This document shows, piece after piece, positions 1 through 5,333 of a stretch of DNA of 5,333 nt. The notes below the pieces were generated by a model that saw only the letters and a program-made list of their open reading frames with translations, was not told the origin of the DNA and searched no databases. The DNA is taken from positions 1 to 5,333 of the forward strand of contig JAUVIB010000263.1 of assembly GCA_030592985.1 (NCBI GenBank), given 5' to 3'. The translations under genes were made by a program, and so were the position numbers. Each line of letters opens with the position of its first letter. The stretch's first letter is position 1. This stretch comes from Calditrichaceae bacterium (GTDB taxonomy: Bacteria > Calditrichota > Calditrichia > Calditrichales > Calditrichaceae).

Positions 1-85
1 AATAAGTTTTAGTTTATCTATCTATTGAATAGCTGAAGCAAGAGGCTAATTGGGGTGATGTCAGTATTAAGTGTAGATTAAACAG

Positions 86-247
86 TTACTCTTTATCATC
101 ATCTTTATTGACTTCATCCTGCATACCGCTTTTAAATTGCTTTATAGAAGAACCAAAGTTTTTAACCATTTCAGGTATTCTTTTACCACCGAAAAGTACG
201 AGCACAATAACAAATATTATTATAAATTCTTGTAAGCCAAAGTTCAT
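86..247 (-). CDS. tatA: Sec-independent (twin-arginine) translocase subunit TatA/TatE
   Basis: A 53-residue membrane protein, too short for many gene callers. TatA oligomers form the protein-conducting part of the Tat system, which moves folded proteins across the inner membrane. Seen in the sequence: a short N-terminus (MNFGLQEF), one hydrophobic helix at about residues 7-19, the hinge motif FGGKRIPE at 19-26, an amphipathic helix at about 27-42 (MVKNFGSSIKQFKSG), and an acidic tail (DEVNKDDDKE). The FGG hinge marks TatA/E; TatB usually has FGP. The acidic tail is very short, which makes this one of the shorter TatA proteins. The start is ATG at 247, preceded by a modest Shine-Dalgarno (GCAGGT) six bases upstream. 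No tatB or tatC is adjacent. It lies downstream of hsp20 on the same strand, but a terminator intervenes, so it probably has its own promoter in 248-311, where I see no clear -35/-10 pair. Confidence 0.93.
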   Translation of the reverse strand: MNFGLQEFIIIFVIVLVLFGGKRIPEMVKNFGSSIKQFKSGMQDEVNKDDDKE

Positions 248-311
248 GTTTTACCTGCTTTTAATTATTAGTGTTTGTTAAAATACAAAATTCTCGTTCC
301 TAAAAGCAAAT

Positions 312-342
312 AAAAAAGGCAGACATTTTATTGCCCGCCTTT
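312..342 (-). terminator. Rho-independent terminator of hsp20
   Basis: Read on the minus strand, an 11-bp stem (AAAGGCGGGCA paired with TGTCTGCCTTT, including two G-U pairs) closes a 6-base A-rich loop and runs into a run of six T. It starts about 22 bases after the hsp20 stop codon. The plus-strand reading has no T run after the stem, so it should act in one direction and insulate tatA from hsp20 transcription. Confidence 0.88.
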
Positions 343-364
343 CATGGGGTGTGCTATGGGAGAT

Positions 365-808
365 TTATTTTACTTTGACTTCAATCTGTTTTGGTTTTGC
401 TTCTTCCGCTTTAGGTAAAACTATGTTTAATACGCCTTCTTTGAATGTTGCATCAATTTTGTCAATCATAATGCTTGAAGGAATTGCAAATCTTCTTGAG
501 AATGCTCCATATCTACGTTCAATTCTGTGGAAATTGTCTTTATTATCCTCTTTTTCAACTTTCTTTTCGCCGGAAATACTCAAGGCTCCATCTTCGAAAG
601 TAATTTTAACATCACTCTTTTTTACACCCGGTAATTCAGCAGAAATTAAATATTCATTCTCATTCTCTTCAATATTAACAGCCGGCGTCAATTCGCCCAT
701 TGATTCGGAAACGTCAAATCTTTTGTTAAATAAGTCCTGAACCATGTAGTCAAAGTTATCTCTGATATTGAATAAATCTCTTGTTGGGTTGAATTTTACT
801 AAGGTCAT
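365..808 (-). CDS. hsp20: Small heat-shock protein, Hsp20/alpha-crystallin family
   Basis: A 147-residue ATP-independent holdase chaperone that should form cytoplasmic oligomers and bind unfolding proteins during stress. The layout is typical: a variable N-terminal arm (1-40) with DLFNIRDNFDYMVQDLF, then an alpha-crystallin domain at about 41-133. Within the domain are the marks of the IbpA/Hsp16 class: VNIEENENEYLISAELPGV (45-62), the ERRYGAFSRRFAIP strand (97-110) and the conserved GVL motif in FKEGVLNIVLPK (122-133). The C-terminal tail has the I-x-I/V anchoring motif (IEV, 142-144), which docks between dimers. The length is normal for bacteria. The start is ATG at 808, with a strong Shine-Dalgarno (AAAGGAGG) seven bases upstream. 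It is transcribed alone, from a sigma-54-type promoter to a strong terminator. The open frame on the opposite strand over the same bases is a shadow. Confidence 0.97.
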   Translation of the reverse strand: MTLVKFNPTRDLFNIRDNFDYMVQDLFNKRFDVSESMGELTPAVNIEENENEYLISAELPGVKKSDVKITFEDGALSISGEKKVEKEDNKDNFHRIERRYGAFSRRFAIPSSIMIDKIDATFKEGVLNIVLPKAEEAKPKQIEVKVK

Positions 809-815
809 TGTATTG

Positions 816-823
816 CCTCCTTT
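816..823 (-). promoter_or_regulatory. Strong ribosome binding site of hsp20
   Basis: On the minus strand AAAGGAGG lies seven bases before the ATG, a near-ideal anti-16S match. It is much stronger than the sites seen before the other genes here, which fits a gene made to high level on induction. It also shows that this organism uses classical Shine-Dalgarno initiation. Confidence 0.85.
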
Positions 824-860
824 ACTATTTGTTTTATTGTTTTGATTTCACCTTGGAAAT

Positions 861-877
861 AGCAAACTGTGTGCCAA
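861..877 (-). promoter_or_regulatory. Sigma-54 (RpoN) -24/-12 promoter for hsp20
   Basis: Minus strand TTGGCACACAGTTTGCT matches the sigma-54 consensus TGGCAC-N5-TTGCW. GG (complement of 874-875) and GC (complement of 862-863) are separated by exactly 10 bases, which puts them on the same helix face as required. Transcription would start near 850, giving a leader of about 40 bases that includes the Shine-Dalgarno. Sigma-54 holoenzyme needs an ATP-driven enhancer-binding protein to open the promoter, so hsp20 should be under an activator, not only a heat-shock sigma factor or a HrcA-type repressor. No convincing CIRCE element is present. Confidence 0.8.
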
Positions 878-975
878 CACTATTAGAAATGCCCATATCA
901 TATTGTTTTTGTTTATGTTATAAGCTCAAAATTTCAAATTTCAAAAAGTCATGCCCATTGTTTCGTGCGGTAGTT

Positions 976-995
976 TTGGCGCATTATTATGCCAA
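976..995. promoter_or_regulatory. Dyad, possible enhancer site for the sigma-54 activator
   Basis: TTGGC-N10-GCCAA is an interrupted perfect 5-bp inverted repeat, immediately followed by the overlapping palindrome CAATATTG (993-1000). Its centre lies about 110 bp upstream of the -24 element, inside the range usual for enhancer-binding-protein sites. The role is inferred from position and symmetry only. The activator is not encoded in this window. Confidence 0.35.
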
Positions 996-1098
996 TATTG
1001 CCGTTTTATCCAGTTTTAGCACTTTTTGACAGAGTTTACACCGAGATAACGAGCCACACAATATCTTGATAAAAATATTTGGTACTTAATAGATAAAC

Positions 1099-1141
1099 TC
1101 GATATATTACTTAGTCATAGTTGATAATTGTTAAATATAAT
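1099..1141 (+). promoter_or_regulatory. Probable vegetative promoter region of the three-gene operon
   Basis: An AT-rich stretch holds two -10-like boxes before the operon: GATAAT (1123-1128), with TCGATA (1099-1104) 18 bases upstream as a fair -35, and a perfect TATAAT (1136-1141) without a good -35. The first option gives a leader of about 20 bases. I cannot decide between them from sequence alone. Confidence 0.4.
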
Positions 1142-1156
1142 ATAGATGAGAGAATT

Positions 1157-2293
1157 ATGAATAAAATTAATTCAGTTCCATTATTAGATTTGAAAGCACA
1201 GTATCAGACCATCAAACAGGAAGTTGAACCTGCAATTATTGAGGTTATGAAATCTCAATATTTTATTCTCGGGCCTAAAGTAAAAGAGTTTGAGGATAAT
1301 ATTGCTGAATATTGTCAGGTAAAATATGCTGTTGGCGTATCTTCAGGAACAGATGCGTTAATTATCGCCTTAATGGCAGCGGATATTCAAGCGGATGATG
1401 AGGTGATCACGACAACATACTCTTTTTTTGCGACTGCGGGTTCCATCAGCCGATTAAATGCCAAGCCGGTATTTATCGATATTGACCCTGAAACGTACAA
1501 TATAGATCCCGTTGAAATTGAAAAGGCGATTACTAATAAAACAAAAGCTATAATCCCGGTACATCTTTACGGACAAACCGCAGACATGGAACCTATTCTT
1601 GAAATTGCGAAAAGATATAATCTTCGAGTTATCGAAGATGCCGCCCAAGCTATCGGTAGTGAATACAGAGATGGCAAACGCGCCGGTTCATTAGGTGATA
1701 TGGGCTGTTTTTCATTCTTTCCCAGTAAAAATCTTGGAGGTTTCGGGGATGGCGGAATCGTTACCACCAATGACGAGAAACTTTATCAGAAATTAATATA
1801 TTTACGCAATCACGGAGCCCATCCTAAATATTATCATAAAATGATTGGAGGTAACTTCCGTCTTGATGCTATTCAGGCAGTAGTACTTGATATTAAATTA
1901 AAATATCTTGATGGATGGACAGGCGGACGTCAATCAAATGCGGAATACTATAAAAAAGGTTTTCTTGAGAGAGGCCTAAATAAGGCCGTTAAAACACCAA
2001 CCGTAATAGAGAAATACCGCCATATCTATAATCAATTTATTCTTCGTGTTCAAAATCGTGACGCCCTTTTGAGCTATCTAAAAGAACATAATATCGGCAG
2101 TGAAATATATTATCCGGTAACATTTAACAACCAGGAATGTTTTGCTTATCTTGGTTATAAAAAGGGAGATTTTCCCCACGCTGAAAAAGCAGCCGATGAA
2201 ACCATTTCGATTCCCATTTATCCCGAATTAACAAGTGGGCAAAAAGATTATGTCATGAACACCATCCAGGAATTTTACAAACAAAAAAAATGA
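1157..2293 (+). CDS. DegT/DnrJ/EryC1/StrS-family PLP-dependent sugar aminotransferase
   Basis: A 378-residue enzyme of the fold-type I family that moves an amino group, normally from glutamate, to a keto group on a nucleotide-linked sugar for O-antigen, glycan or glycoside synthesis. Seen: the cofactor phosphate loop VSSGTDA (61-67), TTTYSFFATAGSI (86-97), the PVFIDIDPETYNIDP strand (104-118), VHLYGQ (135-140), IEDAAQAIG with Asp161 for the pyridine nitrogen and Gln164 in the stacking region, and the Schiff-base lysine Lys191 in FSFFPSKNLGGFGDGG. RNHGAHPKYYHKMIGGNFRLDAIQA follows, typical of the FdtB/QdtB/WlbE/DesV-like branch. The length is normal. I start at ATG 1157, where MNKINSVPLLDLKAQY gives the usual family N-terminus after a GAGAG ribosome binding site. 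A TTG at 1121 in the same frame would add 12 non-conserved residues. The gene ends in an ATGA overlap with the next one. No other nucleotide-sugar gene is in view, so the exact substrate cannot be named. Confidence 0.95.
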   Translation: MNKINSVPLLDLKAQYQTIKQEVEPAIIEVMKSQYFILGPKVKEFEDNIAEYCQVKYAVGVSSGTDALIIALMAADIQADDEVITTTYSFFATAGSISRLNAKPVFIDIDPETYNIDPVEIEKAITNKTKAIIPVHLYGQTADMEPILEIAKRYNLRVIEDAAQAIGSEYRDGKRAGSLGDMGCFSFFPSKNLGGFGDGGIVTTNDEKLYQKLIYLRNHGAHPKYYHKMIGGNFRLDAIQAVVLDIKLKYLDGWTGGRQSNAEYYKKGFLERGLNKAVKTPTVIEKYRHIYNQFILRVQNRDALLSYLKEHNIGSEIYYPVTFNNQECFAYLGYKKGDFPHAEKAADETISIPIYPELTSGQKDYVMNTIQEFYKQKK

Positions 2294-3606
2294 CAGCCTA
2301 TGAAATAATCGCTAAAAAGCGAGACGGACTTGAACTAACGGATGATGAAATCCACTTTATGGTAAACGGATATACAGAAGGCACTATACCCGATTATCAA
2401 ATGGCATCATGGTTAATGGCCGTTTTCTTCCGCAGCTTAAACGTTAGGGAAACAAAAGCTTTAACGAATACTGTTTTACACTCTGGTGAAATTATCGATC
2501 TCTCCAAAATTAACGGAATAAAAGTCGATAAGCATAGCACCGGCGGAGTAGGAGATAAAGTATCCATAATATTAGCCCCAATTGTCGCGGCTGCAGGCGT
2601 TCCGCTTCCAATGATAACAGGACGCGGTCTGGGTCACACCGGAGGTACTCTTGATAAACTGCAAAGTATTCCCGGTTTCAAAATCGATTATTCTGTAAAT
2701 GAATTTGTCAATAAAATAATTATTCACGATACCTGCCTGATCGGACAGACGGCTACCATTACACCGTCAGACAAAAAACTCTATGCTCTACGCGATGTAA
2801 CAGCAACCATCGAATCCATTCCACTAATCACCGCCAGTATTATGAGTAAAAAGATTGCCGAGGGAATTGACGCTCTGGTTTTGGATGTAAAAACCGGTAA
2901 AGGCGCTTTTATGAAGAATTATGAGACAGCTGTTACACTGGCCAAAAACCTGATCGGAACCGGAGACCTTTTCGGTAAAAGAACCGTTGCCTACATTACC
3001 AATATGGATCAGCCGCTGGGTAATACAGTAGGTAACTGGCTGGAAATTATCGAATGCCGCGACGCCCTGCTCGGTAAAGGTCCTGCCGATTTAATGGAAC
3101 TCACCTATCAATTGAGCGGAACCATGATTTTTCTCGGAAAGAAGGCTATGAGTATCGAATCCGGCATTAAAAAAGCAAAAGAGTTAATCGCCAATGGAAA
3201 GGCATGGGAAAAATTCATGGAAATCGTAACCTCTCAGCAAGGCAATACCCGCTTTCTTGAAAATCCCGATTTGTACGCTAAACCGAAATTCGCAGTTGAT
3301 ATCAATGCCTTACAGGATGGCTATATCAGTGAATTAAACGCATTAGTCATTGGCTCGACGACTGTAACACTTGGCGCCGGAAGATTGAAAAAACCAGATA
3401 TCATTGATCCCAAGGCGGGTATTATCCTGCATAAGAAATACGGATATACTGTTAGCCAGGGAGAAAAAATAATGACTTTTTATACAGATAAAGAATCGAT
3501 CATTCCCGAAGCCGAATCACGCTTACAAAACGCCATCAAATACTCCGAGATTCAACCGCAAGAATATAAATTAATTTTAAATTATTTAGATAAAAACGAC
3601 CTGTGA
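2290..3606 (+). CDS. pdp: Pyrimidine-nucleoside / thymidine phosphorylase
   Basis: A 438-residue cytosolic salvage enzyme that splits thymidine, deoxyuridine or uridine with phosphate into the free base and (deoxy)ribose-1-phosphate. Domains in order: helical N-terminal domain (1-65, AKKRDGLELTDDEIHFMVNGYTEG), phosphate-binding KHSTGGVGDK (81-90), a glycosyltransferase alpha/beta domain with GRGLGHTGGTLDKL (111-124), and the base-binding residues Arg168 in LYALRDVTAT, Ser183 and Lys187 in ITASIMSKK. LDVKTGKGAFMK (198-209) follows, then the C-terminal PYNP domain with LGAGRLKK and GIILHKKYGYTVSQGE. The KTG-GAFMK loop resembles Bacillus Pdp (broad pyrimidine specificity) more than E. coli DeoA (KVGSGAFM), so I prefer pdp over deoA. 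The start is the ATG overlapping the previous stop codon (ATGA). No good Shine-Dalgarno is close, which implies translational coupling. The family signature deviates at both ends (Thr for the first Ser, Gln125 for the usual final Glu). Confidence 0.95.
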   Translation: MTAYEIIAKKRDGLELTDDEIHFMVNGYTEGTIPDYQMASWLMAVFFRSLNVRETKALTNTVLHSGEIIDLSKINGIKVDKHSTGGVGDKVSIILAPIVAAAGVPLPMITGRGLGHTGGTLDKLQSIPGFKIDYSVNEFVNKIIIHDTCLIGQTATITPSDKKLYALRDVTATIESIPLITASIMSKKIAEGIDALVLDVKTGKGAFMKNYETAVTLAKNLIGTGDLFGKRTVAYITNMDQPLGNTVGNWLEIIECRDALLGKGPADLMELTYQLSGTMIFLGKKAMSIESGIKKAKELIANGKAWEKFMEIVTSQQGNTRFLENPDLYAKPKFAVDINALQDGYISELNALVIGSTTVTLGAGRLKKPDIIDPKAGIILHKKYGYTVSQGEKIMTFYTDKESIIPEAESRLQNAIKYSEIQPQEYKLILNYLDKNDL

Positions 3607-4400
3607 AGAAACTAACCAAAAAACAGAAAAATCATATCAAATATACCATTCGGGATAAATTTGAGCTAAAAGAAAAAGCGGCTATGCTTGATGATGAAGG
3701 ACTTCCGAGATTCATTGAAAGACGCTTACCCAATGTCCGCCGTTTAGCCCGTAATCTTGATCAACTGATTATTGTAAGTTCATTCCTACAGCCACTCCTA
3801 AAACCAAGGCTTATCGATCGCTTTTTAGTATTATGCGAGATTGAGAAAATAAATCCAATTATTATTTTAAATAAAGTGGATTTAATCGATAAGAAGGATG
3901 ATGTCCTAAAGGAAACTGTTGCTATATATGAAAATATCGGCTATCCTGTTTATGTTTTATCGGCGATGACAAAAGAAAATATCAATTCTCTGGAAAAAGT
4001 GTTAGAAGGAAAACGTTCAGCTTTTGCCGGGCATTCCGGTGTTGGCAAAAGCTCGCTCATCACAGCTATTGTTCCCCAATTGGATATTGATGTTAATGAG
4101 GTTAGTCGGAAAACGAATAAAGGTAAGCATACGACAACGAGTATGAAAATATACAACCTTCCTGATAATACCGAAATAATTGATCTTCCTGGTATTAAAA
4201 TTCTTGATTTTATTGATATTCATAAAACTGAAGCGCGTTTTTATTTTATTGAATTCGATGAGTATGCGGGTGATTGTAAATTTAGAGATTGCACGCATAC
4301 ACACGAAAAAGGATGTGCAGTAAAAGAGGCTGTTGACATAAAGGAAATCCATCCATCGCGGTATGAATCCTATTGCGTATTTCTTGAATCTTTATCATAA
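3603..4400 (+). CDS. rsgA: Circularly permuted GTPase, RsgA (YjeQ/EngC)-like, lacking the OB-fold
   Basis: A 265-residue GTPase of the RsgA family, which checks late 30S subunit maturation and is stimulated by the ribosome. The GTPase motifs come in the permuted order that defines the family: G4 NKVD (90-93), G5 SA (120-121), G1 GHSGVGKSS (143-151), G2 switch threonines in GKHTTT (174-179), G3 DLPG (194-197). The C-terminal zinc finger is intact (Cys225, Cys230, His232, Cys238), followed by the family ending IHPSRYESYCVFLESL. Odd: typical RsgA is about 300 residues or more, with an N-terminal OB-fold. Here only about 50 residues precede NLDQLIIVSS, where the GTPase domain starts, and they are Lys/Arg-rich (MKKLTKKQKNHIKYTIRDKF) rather than OB-like. 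The start is GTG, overlapping the previous stop (GTGA) with no Shine-Dalgarno, so it should be coupled to pdp. An internal ATG (Met28) would make it shorter still. The family is certain; RsgA function itself is likely, not proven. Confidence 0.9.
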   Translation: MKKLTKKQKNHIKYTIRDKFELKEKAAMLDDEGLPRFIERRLPNVRRLARNLDQLIIVSSFLQPLLKPRLIDRFLVLCEIEKINPIIILNKVDLIDKKDDVLKETVAIYENIGYPVYVLSAMTKENINSLEKVLEGKRSAFAGHSGVGKSSLITAIVPQLDIDVNEVSRKTNKGKHTTTSMKIYNLPDNTEIIDLPGIKILDFIDIHKTEARFYFIEFDEYAGDCKFRDCTHTHEKGCAVKEAVDIKEIHPSRYESYCVFLESLS

Positions 4401-4549
4401 CATTTAATGATAGTCATAAAGGATTTTAATTATTGCAGTGACTATATTAATAACATTAAACGCTGCTGTTGAGAGCTTCTCGTAATTGTGTAAAAGCATC
4501 ATTAATACCACGGTCTCATTAAAATAGTCATTATTATAGGTAAAGAAAA
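4401..4549. other. Intergenic region between rsgA-like gene and the secreted protein gene
   Basis: 149 bases with no gene on either strand. I see no hairpin with a T run after the rsgA-like gene, and no -35/-10 pair that I trust. It contains two copies of ATAGTCAT (4410-4417 and 4524-4531) and three CATTAA hexamers. Whether the last gene has its own promoter or is read through from the operon cannot be decided here. Confidence 0.5.
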
Positions 4550-5333
4550 ATGGATTATAGAATATTTACTAATAGAATTAAATTTAATCGTTTTAGCATA
4601 CTATTTTTTGTATTAATAATGATGTTGATAATTGCATCCACATCTGCTCAACAGGCTACGATGGCTGATATTAAAAAAAGTCTTCTGTCTGAATTTATGG
4701 AAGGGCTCTATCAACGTACTTATTACAGCCTTCTCGATAGAGTCGATACGGACGGTTTTGTACAAGAATCTCTAACCGGTAGATACCCGGGTATGTTCCC
4801 GCGCACGGTGGGTGGTATTGTATCATTGTTCCTTGAAACGGAAGAGCTGGATATTTCAGAAAAAATAATTAGCTGCACACTTGAGGCAATGATAGTCAAT
4901 GAGATGGAGAGAATACCGCATGTTTTTTTGCGCCAGAAAAATGATCTCATTCCTGTATTTAACGGTACCGGAACACTGCAACCCAAAACAAATGTTGCGC
5001 TTTACAAGCTTGGTGATAATTGTAGTGGCGCTGTCAAATTTATAGCATCTGATCAACCAATTCTCGCCGTGGAGGCGGCAATTTCTCTCAATGTATGTAA
5101 AGGTGTTTTAACCATGACACTAAGGGAGGAGAAAGACAATACGCCTATCAAATCGATAAGTATCGAAGCCAAGCAGATTAATCCAGGGCAGCTTTGGCAG
5201 CGGTTCGAATTTTCAGAACCCCTGCTGCTATATAAGGGACAAGAATATTTTATACGATTTGATTTCAATGGGTTTGGGTATCCTACCTGGTTCGGTTTGG
5301 ATGATGAAATTGAACAAGGAGGCGCTTCTTATC
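4550..5333 (+). CDS. Secreted six-hairpin glycosidase-like protein, 5' part only
   Basis: The frame stays open from ATG 4550 to the window edge, so only the first 261 residues are visible. The start has a weak ribosome site (TAGGTAAAG). Residues 1-33 form a Sec signal peptide: basic residues (RIKFNR), a hydrophobic core (FSILFFVLIMMLII), and a likely cut after ASTSA before QQ. There is no twin-arginine pair and no lipobox cysteine, so it should be exported as a soluble or surface protein. Residues about 40-127 (YQRTYYSLLDRVDTDGFVQE, then GRYPGMFPRTVGGIVSLFLET, then NEMERIPHVF) look like the entry of an (alpha/alpha)6-barrel glycosidase such as alpha-L-rhamnosidase-like enzymes. Residues about 141-245 are strand-rich (AVKFIASDQPILAVEAAISL, GQLWQRFEFSEPLLLYKGQEYFIRFDF) and resemble a carbohydrate-binding-type beta-sandwich. 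The catalytic acids cannot be located because the C-terminal part is missing. The glycosidase call is inference from patterns; secretion is well supported. Confidence 0.72.
   Translation, partial: MDYRIFTNRIKFNRFSILFFVLIMMLIIASTSAQQATMADIKKSLLSEFMEGLYQRTYYSLLDRVDTDGFVQESLTGRYPGMFPRTVGGIVSLFLETEELDISEKIISCTLEAMIVNEMERIPHVFLRQKNDLIPVFNGTGTLQPKTNVALYKLGDNCSGAVKFIASDQPILAVEAAISLNVCKGVLTMTLREEKDNTPIKSISIEAKQINPGQLWQRFEFSEPLLLYKGQEYFIRFDFNGFGYPTWFGLDDEIEQGGASY

Larger units (their letters stand above)
809..1156. other. Divergent intergenic region between hsp20 and the aminotransferase gene
   Basis: This 348-base non-coding stretch separates two divergent transcription units. It holds the hsp20 leader and ribosome binding site (809-850), the sigma-54 promoter (861-877), three copies of an ATGCC(C/A)AT octamer (889, 951, 989), an AT-rich tract with repeated AAATTTC (about 929-945), a dyad at 976-995, and the AT-rich promoter region of the plus-strand operon (about 1099-1141). 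The open frame at 808-1029 has low-complexity, Cys/Tyr-rich composition and no plausible ribosome binding site, so I do not call a gene here. Confidence 0.7.

Noticed and set aside
1..85. Possible end or start of another gene at the left edge
   Set aside because: All three plus frames stop early, no ATG start exists on the minus strand, and the one TTG frame closes after a few codons. It is only the 3' flank of tatA, without a clear terminator.
351..740. Plus-strand open frame of 129 codons over hsp20
   Set aside because: It lies antisense to the clear Hsp20 coding sequence, with Ser/Phe/Leu-rich composition and no ribosome binding site. It is a shadow.
808..1029. Plus-strand 73-codon open frame in the divergent spacer
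   Set aside because: Low-complexity Cys/Tyr/Leu translation with no Shine-Dalgarno. It runs over the sigma-54 promoter and hsp20 leader.
1026..1031. Perfect TTGACA -35 hexamer on the plus strand
   Set aside because: No acceptable -10 box follows at 16-18 bases (the sequence there is around ACGAGC).
1016..1040. TTAGCACTT, resembling the left arm of a CIRCE (HrcA) operator upstream of hsp20
   Set aside because: The inverted right arm GAGTGCTAA is missing at the required 9-base spacing; the nearest match is only 5 of 9 with 7-base spacing. It also lies about 150 bp upstream of the promoter.
4017..4352. Minus-strand 111-codon open frame
   Set aside because: It is antisense to the conserved G1-G3 and zinc-finger region of the RsgA-like gene, and its translation resembles no family I know.
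4723..5268. Three minus-strand open frames under the last gene
   Set aside because: The plus-strand frame from 4550 is continuous, starts with a signal peptide and has family-like motifs. The minus frames are short and overlap it antisense.

Overview
This is an AT-rich bacterial window with compact gene spacing and no mobile element, tRNA, rRNA or CRISPR array that I can see. The organism is Gram-negative-like: the last gene has a Sec-type signal peptide, a Tat component is present, and a sigma-54 promoter can be read directly. The sequence alone does not name a phylum. The mix (TatA/E with a very short tail, sigma-54-driven Hsp20, a large secreted glycosidase-like protein, Bacillus-like pyrimidine phosphorylase) would suit an anaerobic member of the FCB/KSB1/Cloacimonadota sort, but this is a guess.

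Left part (1-808, minus strand): a 53-residue TatA/E-type twin-arginine translocase subunit (86-247) and a small heat-shock protein of the Hsp20 family (365-808). A strong intrinsic terminator (312-342) separates them, so hsp20 is a one-gene transcript. Upstream of hsp20 is a near-perfect -24/-12 (sigma-54) promoter at 861-877. Inverted and repeated motifs about 110 bp further up could be the binding site of an enhancer-binding activator.

Middle part (1157-4400, plus strand): three genes joined by 4-bp stop/start overlaps (ATGA, then GTGA), so very probably one translationally coupled operon. They encode a DegT/DnrJ/EryC1/StrS-type PLP sugar aminotransferase, a pyrimidine-nucleoside (thymidine) phosphorylase, and a circularly permuted RsgA-type GTPase. 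The third keeps all its GTPase and zinc-finger motifs but lacks the usual N-terminal OB-fold. The three products act in unrelated processes (nucleotide-sugar modification, pyrimidine salvage, 30S maturation), so the grouping looks like a housekeeping operon rather than a pathway.

Right part (4550-end, plus strand): the first 261 residues of an exported protein that resembles the start of a six-hairpin (alpha/alpha barrel) glycosidase followed by a beta-sandwich module. The gene runs off the window.

Most of the window is ordinary housekeeping sequence. I found no convincing new defence or mobile system. The points most worth checking are the sigma-54 control of hsp20 and the OB-less RsgA-like GTPase.
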